Origin: Eriocheir sinensis
Taxonomy: Eukaryota; Arthropoda; Malacostraca; Decapoda; Varunidae
Length of the DNA: 64,000 nt
Reading direction: 5' to 3'
NCBI RefSeq assembly: GCF_024679095.1
Contig: NC_066529.1
Coordinates: 538,501-602,500 of the forward strand
Part shown: positions 1 through 24,561 of the stretch, piece by piece
Position numbering within the stretch: the stretch's first letter is position 1
Layout of the letters: each line of letters begins with the position of its first letter
Notes under the pieces: generated by a model
What the model was told of the DNA's origin: nothing
Databases searched by the model: none
Seen by the model: the letters and a program-made list of their open reading frames with translations, nothing else
Made by a program: the position numbers and the translations under genes

Positions 1-1820
1 TGTTAATGTATTGTACATCAGTGTTATGGTAACCTACCTTCATATTTGGTAAAACTTAAACAGCTTGTATCTCAAAACACCATTTCTACAATTTTGAATG
101 AGGATAAATTTATAACTCATGAAGAGAGTTTGATTCTCTTTGTAGCTTTTGATAGAAAAAAAGTAGTTTGTTTGATTCGTTATAATTTTTATAGGTAACT
201 AAAATTTCAAAATAATAGATGACCCCACACTTACTGCCTAATGATAGTTCTCAATGTTAGTGCTGGAATCTGTGCCTAATGATCGTATGTGAGCTTTAAA
301 AACTGGTGGCAAGTTTTCCTGACTTTTCTTTGTGTGTGTGTGAAGAAGAGGGAGAGTGAATGAGTAAATCTGCGTGTGTCTGGCATGGGAGGTGCTCCCT
401 TCACTATCCCTTCACCCACCACCCTACTGGGCCTTGTCCTGTGTCTGGTGACTTTTCTCACCCAGTTCTCTCCCTGCACCTCCACAGACCCTAAGATAAT
501 ACTGTTACACACACCATCACATCACATCCTCTTCCCCCGCCTCCCCCAGGAACACTTCTCCCTGGGTCCTTTCGGTGTTTCATGGTGCAGTATGTATTTG
601 ACATATGAGAGTGAAACATACTTCATATGATGAATAATATCAAGTTCTTGAAATAACAAAAAACAAATTTACCTCAGTGAAACTTGAAAACTTGGGCTGT
701 AACTGGAGCTGTAAGGATAAATAAGGCAGAAGAATAGTAGTCCTTAGGGGCTTAGGGTGGGAAAAATACAAGAAAAAATACCTTAAATAAGATTGTTGCA
801 TAGGCAGTAGAATACCAATATAAAATTATTTAGGAATAATTCCTTCACAACCTTTTTAGTGAAACCACCACAGAGAAAACCATGATGGAATTATGCTTAT
901 TCAAAGTTTGGCCTGGAAAAACTAAAATAAGCAGAAAATTTACTATGCCAATGATGATATCAGCTCCATTTGCTCTTCAAAAAAACTACTAATGTGTGTG
1001 AAGGGGACAATCATCAAAGGTAAACATCCCCCCCTTAAGTATGACTTTAGCTAGACCATAGTAAGGATTCCATCCAACCTGTAATGTGTGCGTCCATGCT
1101 GATCCGTCGTCTGATATATGCTACTAAGCCCTGTCGTTAGATAAGTCAGTCATAATGTAGCTCAGCCAGCTTTGCTCAAGTTGACTGACATTAGTGAGCC
1201 ACTGTAGAATAATGTTACAAAAGTAAATTTTATCATAAATTTGTATGTACATTTATACATGGGGAACATCAGCTTCAATAATTCAAAAGGCTATGAAATA
1301 CATGTACGAAAAATTGTCTTCTCTCTTTTGAAAGAATCCCCAAAATGTGAGTATGGTGTGTGGCCAACATCTTTTTTCTATTAAATAAATAAAAGTATCT
1401 GTATCACTATATCTGTTTCAGGTACATCAAAAGACATATTTTTGGTATCACCTGTACGCATTTATGAGCCATGTGTAATCGGTTAATAAAGATACAAGTA
1501 ATATTTATCTCTGATTATTCCTAAAGTATTTTCCAGTGCTTGCTTTTGTGCAATTTACAGCCTTATCACTAATTTGTAACACAATATATATTACTTTACT
1601 ATTTTGTGGCCTGTGAAGCAGTAAATCCCCAGGGCAGAGAGGCTTTATGGAAATTTTTTCTCTCTGAATATTACCATGATGGCAGTCAATGCCTTAATTA
1701 TCATGTTCAGCTCATAAGAAAAAATTTTGGTTCAATTTCCCTGCTAGTGGAGACAATTTAAGAATATCTTCTTGTAAAGGTAGGCATAAAGTTAAAACAT
1801 CATGACTTTAATTTCCCAAT
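1..1820. other. AT-rich intergenic DNA, no supported gene
   Basis: No splice-bounded exon or recognisable domain. An 81-codon frame from the ATG at 385 has one hydrophobic patch (TLLGLVLCLVTFLTQF), but an in-frame stop lies just upstream, no acceptor is visible, and nothing else supports it. AATAAA-type signals occur near 1383 and 1485 on the plus strand. Confidence 0.4.
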
Positions 1821-2233
1821 ATGGAGTCACGGCAATACTATGAAGGAGCATGCACAGTGGGTATGGACAAACCTTGCAAGTTCTTCAATAAGAGTGTTTT
1901 AGCATGCCAGCACCATGTCCAAGAGGAAGCGGGTTTGCGTCCCGCCTGCCACCACAGGCTGGGATTTTTTCACTCACTGCCGAGTGGCCTAAGACAACCC
2001 ACATGCTGTCCTGAAGACCACCTATTAATCCAGACTCTCGATTCTCTTTCTAAAAGAGAGGATCAAAAATGAGCTCCGGGGGGCAGCATGAGCCAAGCAA
2101 GATGGTGCCCCAATAAGCAGTTGCCTGCACCATGATGGACTGAGGCTGACCACCAGGTCCCACCGAAAAAGCCTACCCCAGCCATAGGCTGAAACGTAAA
2201 AAAAAACAAAAAAAACTGTGCTGACACATGGTC

Positions 2234-2456
2234 TTAACCTGGTAGCAGCGGGGATCAAGTTTCTTAATGGTCCCTCTAAGTGAGAAAAATGAGAAAAAAT
2301 CACCCCTCACACAAACCATTTCATAATATATATCAAAGCATTTGTGATCAGTTTATGTATCATCTATTTTTGGGGGTTTATATCATGGCACAAATTTGGC
2401 CCGTCGCTGCTACACGTTAAAACCACAAAATGGGCCCGTTGCTGCTACCGGGTTAA
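2234..2456. mobile_element. TTAA-bounded MITE (piggyBac-like ends)
   Basis: The left tip TTAACCTGGTAGCAGCGGGG is mirrored at the right by CCCGTTGCTGCTACCGGGTTAA. Both ends carry TTAA, the target site that piggyBac elements duplicate. It is 223 bp with no coding capacity. I recall similar GGTAGCAGC-tipped elements being common in crab DNA, but that needs a search. Confidence 0.7.
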
Positions 2457-2458
2457 TA

Positions 2459-2892
2459 CAGGTAACTCTCAATTTACGCGAGTATTGTGTCCTTGAAGAG
2501 GTCACGTAAATCAAAAACAATGTAAATCAAACAAGAGGTAGGTTTGTACCTTTATTGCCTACTGTATCACTCTGACTTCTCTCCCTCTTGTGGTTCCTCC
2601 TCTGGCTGCCCTTCCTCTCGTGGTAGCACAGCAGCGAGGGTGTTGTTGTTGTTGAGTTGCGTGGCAGCGTGGGTACTGTATTGTTGTTCAAGTGGCGCGC
2701 GGGAAGAACTGAGCTCAGCTGTGTGGCCGCGGCACTGTGTGAGTCCAGTTGCGTGAGACATCTGGTGGCCACTCCATAAAATATTGCGTATAAGTGAAAA
2801 AAAAAACGTGTAAATTAAACATTTATTTGGATTTTGGACCCCGCATTATTTCAAAAATGCGTAAACCAAACTCGCGTAAATCGAGTTACCTG
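2459..2892 (+). mobile_element. TA-flanked MITE, copy 1 (tips CAGGTAACTC)
   Basis: Tips CAGGTAACTC ... GAGTTACCTG are flanked by TA on both sides (2457-2458, 2893-2894). Inner terminal repeats (TTTACGCGAGT / ACTCGCGTAAA) extend the match. The interior of about 400 bp has no long reading frame. The same sequence recurs in opposite orientation at 7230-7737. TA duplication suggests a Tc1/mariner-type or related transposase acting in trans. Confidence 0.8.
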
Positions 2893-2894
2893 TA

Positions 2895-3870
2895 CCACTG
2901 AGCACACTGAACCAATCTGAGACAGTCACTGCATACCCCTGAACACATGTCAGGTCTTTCAGTCTCTCAAGATGGAACACAGTACAATGGTCACCAAGTC
3001 CTGTGCCTAATCAGGACCATTGTAATTGGTGCGAAACTCCTTTGAGGAAGCCTGACGTGTGGTCAGACCCCCCAGCAGAACCTGATCAGGGTTGAGGCTC
3101 ACACCAGAACCCCATCCTCTATTTCATGATTGGTTTCTGGTGGAGTAAAGGGTTTCCAAGAAGGTAAGAGGGTAACCAACCCAGATCAAGGGCTGGACTG
3201 ACTGCTAGCCATGGGCAGGGGCACAGAACCCCAGAGAGGATAAATTCCCTAACTACCCATAAAGAAAGCAGCAGTAAAAGGGAGGAGAGAGAGAGGAAGA
3301 CTGCTTGGGGAGGTTGAGCGTGCTGCCCCTATCATCCAAATTAAACTATACCTAAAACACTTATTTCTTTATTAGGTATGAAAGAGATTTATAATGAAAA
3401 TATTAAAACTTTATTATAAAATATTCTATGATTAAAAACTTCACAGATTATTTGTAACTCAAAGATTTGCACCAGCCTATTCTGTCCATGCCTAAGGAGA
3501 CCTGTCAGTTAACTAAAAAGAGCCCATGCAGCACCTGCCTCGGTTCTGTGGCTGCAGACTCTCCTCCGCTGCCTATATGAAGGGGAGGAACATTGTGACC
3601 AATACATGCTGATTTGCAATTGCCATATTCTTTACAAATGAAATGATTTTTTTTTTATTCTACATTAGTGTCATTAAAATAAACTTGTGACCAGCCACAA
3701 TAATACAGAGCTGCATGGCACTAAAATCTGTCATGCATATAATGCATATCTCTGACACCCTCCGTGCTGCTTGTGCCAACTGTCTACGAAAGAAAACCCA
3801 AACACACCAACGACATAAGTAATACAAGTGATTTATTCAACTAACTGAGGTGAAATATTTGCATAACAAT
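2895..3870. other. Intergenic DNA, no supported feature
   Basis: Moderate-complexity sequence without convincing exons, conserved motifs or long repeats on either strand. Confidence 0.35.
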
Positions 3871-3871
3871 G

Positions 3872-3937
<66 letters not shown>

Positions 3938-3958
3938 TATATTTATATATATATATAT
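3871..3958. repeat. (AT)n microsatellite, left flank of the 1.7 kb transposon
   Basis: Alternating AT with minor TTTTAT interruptions. It directly abuts the TA target site of the element starting at 3961. Confidence 0.9.
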
Positions 3959-3960
3959 TA

Positions 3961-5656
3961 CCCTCTCGAGTTTCGCGCTTGCTTCATTCTGAAGGTATGG
4001 CGCTAAACTCGAGGTATTGAAATCCATGTAAAAGCGCTTATTGTTTCCGACCCGTAGAAAATAATGACTTTTTCCGACTTTATTCCCTTGTTATCACAAT
4101 TTCTTTCGACTTTACTCCCTTGTTATCTCAAAATACATACCTTGTTAATAGGCAGAAAATGTGAAGTAAGAACAGATCATTTTTAAGCCCCAATTGAAAG
4201 CGGCTGCCTTACAATTGGCTGACAGTTCTGAATACACGCTTGTGATCCACGTGGTGTCGTCTGCTAAAGTAAGGGCGGTCGCTCACGGTCACCTGTGGGA
4301 CAGTTGGAGAAACCTATATTTTTCTGGTAGCTTTCTGTGTTATGAAATAATCTGCTAACTCTTTCTGTTAAAAATCATGAAATCACTAATATCATGATTG
4401 ACTTTTCAATGCCTATTGAACGTAAACTGCTGCCGCCGCTGCAAAATAGCTCGCAGCGAGGTTCAACTTGTTTACTGTTTCCATATTTCCCTCACCACTC
4501 AAAAAGATCACAAGTGGACAGACTAGAACAAAACCAGGCAAATTAATACTTTCAATGCTGTGTATTCCCACAGCACGCATGTGTGGTGGACAGCAGAATG
4601 ATTAATTTCATCGGGGAGATATTTCTCTCAACACCGGCCAGTGTAGTGGACCTCCTCCTCCTTCTTCTTTTGACCTGTAACGCTTTGTATCGCTTCTTAG
4701 GCCCTCATTCTCCACACTTTTATACTTCACAACATGCAATTAAGGCCGCTTTCACAGTCATTTTGTTTGTTTTGATCGTTACCAATGGCGGCAATCGCCG
4801 CTATAGTATTTCCACGTGAAACTGGCCGATCGGGTAGTGGTGGCTGCGGGGTTAGCCTAGCCCCGCACTTACCACACACTCTCAACATCTCTCGCTTCGT
4901 CTGCAGCTGCCACTACCCCATCGGCCAGTTTCACGTGAAATACTAAGCGGCGATCGCCGCCATTGGTAACGATCAAAACAAAGTGACGGTGAAAGCAACC
5001 CTTACCAGTAGTTACTTAACAGTGCGCACTTATACACTTCACCCTGAATTTAGGTGTTTTCTGTCCTTTTCTTTCCCGGACTTTGCTTTTCTATGCCCTT
5101 TTGCTATATTTCACTCTTACTTTTCACCGTCGCTGCCATGCATTACAGGTCAGAAGAAGAAGAAAAGGAAAACAACACTGGGAGTTCTACAATTTTCATA
5201 GACTTGATAAAAAGATTTTTGGACTGTGGTTCCACAGCATGCGGTGTTCTCTTATCTTGTTAATCAAATAGTAAGCAAAGCAGCTCTGCCGGTCCATTTT
5301 ATGAATCTCTTGGTGGGCCATCTTCCACTGCTCCTCACTCCTCAGCCACTGCCGTCGTCTGTTTGTTTACATGCAGCCGTTCGGTACCCTACTCACGTAC
5401 CCAAGCTCGTACTCACAACCATTTTCCATTCATAAGGACAACTCGCTCCTGGTTGGGCATACGGGCAACCGCGGTTGCCCAGAGCCCCAATGGTTGGACA
5501 CCGCCTTTTAAGGCAGCACGCATGACGCCGATGGTAGGTAGACTTGACCCATACATGTCAAAGCAACACAAAACTCGTGGCGGTAATGCGCGAAACTCGT
5601 GATAGTAAGAATTTAGAACTGAGCGCTAAACTCGAGGATCGCGAAACTCGAGAGGG
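3961..5656. mobile_element. 1.7 kb non-autonomous DNA transposon with CCCTCTCGAGTTTCGCG tips
   Basis: The 17-bp inverted tips CCCTCTCGAGTTTCGCG / CGCGAAACTCGAGAGGG are exact and flanked by TA (3959-3960 and 5657-5658). Subterminal GCGCTAAACTCGAGG motifs occur at both ends (near 4000 and 5620). No transposase-sized frame is present, so it must depend on another element. A second, palindromic element (4740-5005) is nested inside. Both flanks are long (AT)n arrays. Confidence 0.75.
4740..5005. mobile_element. Nested palindromic foldback element
   Basis: Two arms of roughly 95 bp run in opposite directions: the left arm includes GATCGTTACCAATGGCGGC and CACGTGAAACTGGCCGAT, and the right arm includes their complements. 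The left end follows TTAA (4740-4743); the right end is a near-match, TTAC. Transcribed, it would make a long hairpin. Superfamily uncertain; a piggyBac-like MITE is one reading. Confidence 0.65.
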
Positions 5657-5658
5657 TA

Positions 5659-5773
<115 letters not shown>

Positions 5774-5828
5774 TGCACACACACAGTCAGCTCTCTATCA
5801 ACCAACCCCTTGTAACTTTTGATAATAA

Positions 5829-6098
5829 AAAGGTCAGTTGGTTAGAGCGCTGCGCTGGCAGGCTTCATGGCCTGACAGGCGGTGGTTTGAGCCCCGCTCA
5901 GACTGGAAGCTTTCCGCTGACAAGGAGTGGTTACTGTCCTCCCTTGAGCAAGGGGGATGGGGTGTGTGGTGTGTGAGGTCATGGCAGTACCCATAGATTG
6001 ACTATAATGAGCATGAGCTTGCTCTTGTCAGGAGGGTACTTGCTGGCAATTGTGAGTCCAACTCGTGATCAGGCTGTGGTGAATTACACACACACACA
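5829..6098 (+). mobile_element. tRNA-derived SINE with (CA)n tail
   Basis: The head GGTCAGTTGGTTAGAGCGCTG matches a polymerase III A box and GGTTTGAGCCCC a B box, at tRNA-like spacing. A non-tRNA body follows, ending GTGAATTACACACACACA, so the microsatellite is the SINE's own 3' tail. The head does not fold as an intact tRNA, so this is not a tRNA gene. Confidence 0.75.
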
Positions 6099-6360
6099 GT
6101 TTTAATAATAATATGATTAATGTAAAATAATGATTAATTATGATACACTGCAGATAGGCTGAGGACATACCACATTTTACTTATCATAATCCTAAACACT
6201 GGCACCCACACACTTAAATATATGAGTACTTCTGATACTATCTTTTGTCCAGTAACATACAACTGCAAGTTTTGTTGAAAAAGCTAATTAAACTAAAACA
6301 CTTTTAAAGCTTAAAATGTTACCTGCAGTATTTTACAGTAAAACACTTATGATAAAAATC

Positions 6361-6645
6361 TACCACCTAACCAAACAGTTCTGATATTAACCTCCCCACC
6401 TAACCAAATATTCAAGTACAGGTATTAACCTACCCACCTAACCAAATATTCAAGTACAGATATTAACCTCCCCACCTAACCAAATATTCAAGTACAGATA
6501 TTAACCTACCCACCTAACCAAATATTCAAGTACAGATATTAACCTACCCACCTAACCAAATATTCAAGTACAGATATTAACCTACCCACCTAACCAAATA
6601 TTCAAGTACAGATATTAACCTACCCACCTAACCAAATATTTCAGT
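6361..6645. repeat. 38-bp minisatellite, about seven copies
   Basis: The unit begins TTAACCTACCCACCTAACCA and continues AATATTCAAGTACAGATA. Copies are nearly identical apart from single substitutions and a diverged first unit, implying recent expansion. Confidence 0.9.
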
Positions 6646-6975
6646 ACAACAGATTTAAAGCAACAGCATGGCAGGATGATGCAAGGCTTGGGAGAGTTTC
6701 CACCTCGCTTGATGAAGGTCCGTAAAGGACAAGTGAACCTTCTCCCATGAGAAAATAATTCTTTCAGTGTTTGCACATATCAAATGATCTATTTTTCTTT
6801 GTCTTTGCACTTAATTTTACTCTTTTTCTTCTTAGTCTTATCATAAACAGACATCCAGATGACTTTATGAGCCATGACAACAATGACAGGGAAACAAGTA
6901 GTACATACTCAGTGCATTGTGGCACCATTGAAGAGAAAATCTAATTAGGTGCATATTAAAGTATAGTGCTGAAAG

Positions 6976-7227
<252 letters not shown>

Positions 7228-7229
7228 TA

Positions 7230-7857
<628 letters not shown>

Positions 7858-7861
7858 ATTC

Positions 7862-7867
7862 TTTATT
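7862..7867 (-). promoter_or_regulatory. Polyadenylation signal AATAAA for the PGYNPNQ membrane-protein gene
   Basis: The plus strand reads TTTATT, so AATAAA on the minus strand, about 230 bp past the stop codon at 8099-8101. It sits just before the (AT)n array at 7738-7857, which would bound the transcript. No other AATAAA is nearer to the stop. Confidence 0.5.
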
Positions 7868-8098
7868 AATGTTTGGAAAACATTATTTTAGAGATGTTCA
7901 TTTGTGGATATATGATCAATCAAAGACCTAAATGCATGATGCAAGGAGTCAGCTTGATGGCAGTACTCTAAATCAACTTTGGAAGTATATACATGAGAGC
8001 ATTTTCCTATGTGTTACTACTATTGTACTACACACCAAGGGCTAAAATGTGGTGGGCAAACAATACCTTAAAACAGAAAGCATCACTACAAGTGGCGT

Positions 8099-19248
<11,150 letters not shown>

Positions 19249-22200
19249 CCTGGCAGAGCGGTCCAAGCACGCCGCCAACCTGCTCGTAGGACGTCTCACT
19301 AGCACATCTGATACTTCCTTAATAATCAATACAAATGTTATCTTTCACGAAAATGTTACTTATAGCAACGAGGAAGAAGACGCGTGTTTTTCCCTCAGTG
19401 ATGTTATGTAATTAAAGGATGGGTGAAGACCCATGCACTTTGTTGTAAGTGGGTTGTCACGGCAAATTTGAACACAAACACTTCCAGTAGTACATTCCGT
19501 GACGGTACCCCTCACCCACACACAGGCTGTCGTATTACTGGGTGAGGAGAAAGCCGAGAGGTGGAGTCGCGGAGGCCCGTGAGGGAAGTCGGTGCTCAGT
19601 GCTCACTGCTCAGAATGGTTGCGTTGCCAGAGTTCTCCATTTGGTTGACTTTGCAATTCATCAGTGGAAGCAACAAACATCATTCTTTGTAATTACACCA
19701 AGCATAACTCCAATTCTCTGTTAGAGTTTCTCTTGAAAGAGTGGTAAAACAGTTTAGTTATACAATAAATACGTAGTTGTTTTGTGTCCTTCAGCGCCTG
19801 ATCGATCCCAGTTGGCAGTCGTCCACGAAGCATCAGCCAAATATATGTATATAGGCCTTTGAAAATGAACAAGGAAATTAATAGATAAGTTTGGTAAACA
19901 TCAAACATCACAGATAATAATTAATCATAGAAAATTACAAGGTTCGCCAACTGAAAAGAGGAGAAACCACCATTTAATTTTCCCTTTCTTATTAGAGATA
20001 TCCTTCGTGATTATGAGGAGACCATTTTGCCAGCCTTAATTCAGTCTGAGTGGGCAAGCATTCCAGTCCATACAGCACACCCTGATAGTCACGAAAGGCC
20101 AGCCAGACAGATCCTACGTTACATCAACGTTGTGTGACTAGTGTTATATTTCGGCAAAACTCCACAGAACTACACACTCAAACACACGCAGTGAAAGCAG
20201 TTATAATTATTTCATCTTTTTTCATCGCATCTTGCATATTAATTGCCGTCTCCATGCACTGTCTATTAATCCGGTTTAGTCACCCTAGTAATAGGTATTG
20301 TATAAGGCAATTGGTAATAAGTATTATACGTATAAGGCAAACATTTCATATACATCTATATATGGCAAGGGAATTACTCAATACTTATTTATATAGCTTC
20401 TGTCCTTCAATTATGAATTACCGAGAAGTTATTGCATTGTGTCGGTTACCTTTGAGAGCTTTTACTGCTGTTGTTGTGTGTCCCGAAGACATATTTTCAG
20501 AAAGGAGATCAGCTTAGTATGTGAGCTAGTACTAAAACAACGCTTGCAATCAAAAGACGTACATATCTAAACATCGCATTCAAAAGGTCAATGAAAAAAG
20601 CGAACAGATCAGTCGGCATTGTGACACTGAGGGGGTAGGACAGCAGTGGTGGCATTACAACCCAAGCACCAGTAACGGCCTTCTTATCGTCTACCAACTC
20701 ACATTTATACCTCTGGAAAGTTCGAACTATCGCCTCGTCAGCGGGCAGTCCGGCTCCTCAATGCTGACCATCCGCAGCCATTTTTACATCGGTATTCTGC
20801 CACTGCTCAAGTGTACTGTTTTTCAGTCAAAACACGTACAAAAATGAGACATGATATAGTTCATTCATATTGATCAGCAGTGGTTAGACCTTTGAAGAAC
20901 TGCCATATCTTGCACCAATGACAGAATTTACATCCATAAATGACAAATGATCGAGTGGAAGGGCAGCAGCTATATGTACACATTCTTGAATAATGTGGAC
21001 AAGTCTGTACGTCTGTCATCCCCCATATGTTTTCCTTCTCCACTGGGATACGTAACTCGTATTAAAAAAAAAGATCAAGGTGAATCACAGAAGTAACATG
21101 ATTCAAGTGAGCAAGAACTTACGTATTCTTTATACTTATTTCGAGCAAAGATCAGTCCAATATAGGACATTATCTCTAATATCTTATTTGAATAAATTAA
21201 TATATACAGCGCTTTAATTGTTATTTGTAGCTACAAGTTCAAATACACCCATTGAATCATAAGAATACTGAAAGAAGAAATTTAACGGTGTATACGTAAA
21301 AGTGTTGTTTTCTTAGTAAGATTTGTTTAGAAAACGAATAAAGCGTAAACTATTATATATACTTTTATTTTTCACATTTTCACTGGCGCAGAAACACCGA
21401 AATACACGTAATTTTTTTGTGTGATCTAGATAATCCTTTTTTTCCTATGCCTGTATTGTGGTTTTCGAAATACTGATCGAGTGGCAGGCGCGCTGGCAGA
21501 GTAAAGAGGGGTCGATAATTCAGTGTTCGTTAGAAACGAAATCGATACACATTTATAATGTATATCAGTAAAAAAGAAAAAAAAAAAAAAGAGACAAGAG
21601 GCTTTCGGTAATGAAGACTCACTTCTGACTCGACTGTGCTGAGTTGGCAAGCAACAATAAACAGAACATGGGTTGATAATATAATTAAGGGACGTGGAGC
21701 AGGTCTCCCATCAAAATTTGCCTTCTCTCACCAACCACAAAGCAACAACTTCTAGTTATTATGTCATATTGATATTCTTCGCGGTGAGCTGGTCCTGTTC
21801 TTGCCATACGTAATTATCTTTGATTAATGGGGGGTGTCTTGCCGCTGTGTGCTGGTGCCCAGAAGCTGGCCATGCATCCTGCGGTGTTTCATTAATGGGA
21901 AACAGCATCCTAGAGGTTGATGAGGTGATAAAGGACGATTAAGATATAAATGGAATACTTTAATGCTTTCCCAAATCATGTTTCAATCAAACATTACAAT
22001 GCACACATCAAGATGAATAAAAAACGTCATTTATACACATGTAGGACTTAAATGATACATTTAATTTCAGTAGTGGTGTTATTTTATACCTGTTGAGTAT
22101 GTAACTGTATGAAGCATCGAGCATGTTACAAACACCGAAAACGTGCGTGGGTGTCCTTCACTTGTGATGGAATACGTCGTCTCCCAATTGCTGCCATCCC

Positions 22201-22534
22201 TGTTATGACAGCCGCGAAAGGGTTCGTTGAGGGCATCGCTGGTGTGGTGAAGTACGGGGATTACTTCCCGTGCTAGGCACCTCCACTACGTAAGGAACAT
22301 CACGCCGAATGAGCCTTTGAAGGGCCTAGCCACGAGTTGCATACAGACGGACCCCCGATTGGTACTTAAAGAGTAAATTTGAAAGCCCAGTGAGCAAGTT
22401 TGAAAAAGTCATGAATAGTATAATGAATGCACATTACAGGCACTGTTGACATGAGGTTCTACAATGAAGCTAACTGAATAATGTTGTAAAATCATGTTTT
22501 ATATTTGAAACGTGAATTATGTTTGCTGTCACTG
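19249..22534. other. Intergenic region between the two minus-strand membrane-protein genes
   Basis: The start probably includes the 5' UTR and promoter of the gene at 19248; no clear TATA box is visible. 20518-20640 is a partial copy of the 16.2-16.8 kb repeat. 20860-21050 (minus) gives short frames with one apparent shift that may be a coding relic I cannot identify. The rest shows no exon or repeat I can support. Confidence 0.4.
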
Positions 22535-24165
22535 TCATTTGATTTTAGTGGATGGGTGTCCAAGGCGTGGCATAATTGACCATCTCTCTGACTGCTGTGG
22601 CAACGTGATTTTCTTCGATGGGCCTGTGGCTAAGTTTTTTGCTGGGAGTGGGGAAGGTGGCGCTGACGGTGACGCTGCAGGTGGAGCTGAAAGTGGCGCT
22701 GCAGGTGGCGACGCTGGTGGCGATAAAAGTCTTGGCGATGTATTGCCAGCACCAGTTAGGACGGATGAGAAAGGGTCCCCTGAAATTATTTTTGATGGAA
22801 AAGATGAGAGCGGAAAATGTGGTGGTGACACACGACCTAAAAAGTGACATGGTGATAAAGGAGAGGGAGACACAGACGACACTGGCGAAGGTGTGTTAAA
22901 GTTTGATGGTTGCTGTGAGGACAGGGGGGACAACGGCTCAGTGGGACGCCACATGGCACTAATGGGTCGTTGATTGGCATCAAAAGAAGCTTCTGGCCCT
23001 ATCCATTGCAGGTTTGAGTTCCTACTAGATTTGTGAGAGGTCAGGGAGGCCAGAGATGGAGATCCTGGTAGGAACGGGGTTGTTAAGCTTGGACAGTCTT
23101 CCTCGTCACGAGAATCCGCAGCGAATGGCAAACACTGCGATGGCATTTCTCCTTCTATCCTGTACTGCTGCGGGCGTGAAGGCACCAGCTGGGGACCTTG
23201 GCGGGTGTCATGGACTGGCGCTGAGAGCTCCTCTCGCTCCTCCAAATCTTGCATGCTCCCTGACAACACCAGAGACACCCTCACCGACGACCTGGAACAG
23301 TGAGAGGCGACGATAGAGCGACAACTTGGAATGAGCGGAACAGAACAATAATGACAACTTGGTAAAAATTTAAGTGAACCAGTTAAGTGCTAACATTCAA
23401 TATGAACGAGGCAACAACGAGTTCAACACTTGTTGGATATGAGGACAAGAACTGAACATAAAAACACTACTTGTTTCACCTGCTAGAAACAGGCAATATA
23501 ACTACTTTGCTTGCTGAACACGTAATATATATACTTCTGCTGAACACCGGACAACTACTTTCCCTGCTGAACACGGTACAGCAAACTAGCAGCACAGTGA
23601 CTTCTTCACCTACGGAACACATGAACCATTTCTCGTCACTGGGTCACACTTGGTGAATATTATAAGTATATCACCTAGACGTCGGAACTCGAGATGCTTC
23701 ACCATCTTGCCACGAGAACAAAAAGTGTTTCCTATTGGTATGTAGGGGGGGAATAGCTCCATCTACTCTGTACGGGAAGAACAGATGCTTCCTCTCATAA
23801 TCACGGGATATCAGGAACCTTACCTAGTAGACATGCGGCCACCTGCAGCCTCACCTGTTGGAGACTGGGACGTAATCGATGAGGCCTATGCCAGGTAACC
23901 AGCGGGAGCCTCCAACTTCAGCAACAGTGTCTCTTCTTCTGTTCCCAAAGCAGGCGACTATACAGAGAGCAACGGCGCCACAACAACTCAGTGCCAGCAC
24001 TGTCAGGGCGGCGCACACCACGGCCAGGGACATGCCAGTTTGTGCCCACGGCAGCGTGGTGTTGCTTCTGGGGAAGTGAAGAGGGTAATCCAGCACGTTG
24101 TTCATTTCTGCTCTGTTTGTTTGGGCGGTGACAGCAGTAGGAACAGTAGCAGCAGCAGGAACAGC

Positions 24166-24263
<98 letters not shown>

Positions 24264-24264
24264 C

Positions 24265-24296
<32 letters not shown>

Positions 24297-24561
24297 CAGT
24301 AGTAGTAGTAGTAGAAGTAGTAGTAGCAGCAGCAGCAGTAGTAGAAGTAGTGGTAATAGTAGTAGCAGTATTAGTATTAGTATTAGTATTTGTATTAGTA
24401 GTAGCAGTAGTGGTAGTAGTAGTAGCAGTAGCAGCAGTGATGGAGGCAATTGTCCAGCTGTGTCGATAAAGATGACAGTGATGCAAAGTGACTACAGCAG
24501 CAGCAGCAACAGCAACAGCAGCAATAACAGTGAAGGCACAGCACTGAGCGAGATGAGGCAA
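22535..24561 (-). CDS. Two-exon probable type I membrane protein with Thr-rich stalk and Ser/Pro-rich tail
   Basis: Family not recognised. The firm part is a splice pair: an exon ending at 23855 (AACAG|GTGAGG) joins in phase to one starting at 23291 (ctgttccag|GTCGTC) that runs to a TGA at 22535. Before the junction lie an NTT sequon, a 28-residue hydrophobic segment (MSLAVVCAALTVLALSCCG...IVAC) and a basic stop-transfer FGNRRRD, so the C-terminus is cytoplasmic. The downstream exon adds about 252 residues rich in Ser and Pro with acidic patches (DLEEREEL, DSRDEEDC). Upstream the frame stays open through a (ACT)n array read as polythreonine to an ATG at 24561 followed by a hydrophobic Ala/Val stretch like a signal peptide. 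Read this way the protein is 487 aa. The N-terminal half is simple-sequence DNA, and the true start may be an acceptor near 24105-24170. Confidence is high for the TM and tail, low for the start. Confidence 0.6.
24163..24360. repeat. (AGT)n trinucleotide array, possibly coding polythreonine on the minus strand
   Basis: About 60 AGT/AGC triplets. On the minus strand the frame continuous with the membrane exon reads ACT as Thr throughout, with no stop. It could be a Thr-rich stalk or an intron next to the acceptor. Confidence 0.9.

Noticed and set aside
376..630. Small plus frame with a hydrophobic patch
   Set aside because: In-frame stop just upstream, no acceptor, no recognised motif, AT-rich surroundings.
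1821..2072. 83-codon plus frame near the TTAA MITE
   Set aside because: Non-conserved composition, close to repeat DNA, no splice or start support.
6361..6645. CRISPR-like array
   Set aside because: The 38-bp units are contiguous with no unique spacers; a eukaryotic minisatellite.
20134..20517. 127-codon plus frame with a hydrophobic stretch
   Set aside because: No ATG start, no splice signals, and its end runs into a dispersed repeat copy.
20861..21043. Possible coding relic on the minus strand
   Set aside because: Two frames give protein-like fragments separated by a shift, but no family could be named and no ends defined.
22512..22847. Plus-strand Gly/Ala/Asp-rich frame opposite the 3' exon of the minus gene
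   Set aside because: It is the antisense of a splice-supported exon. A TTTTAG acceptor-like site exists, but no donor or partner exon does.
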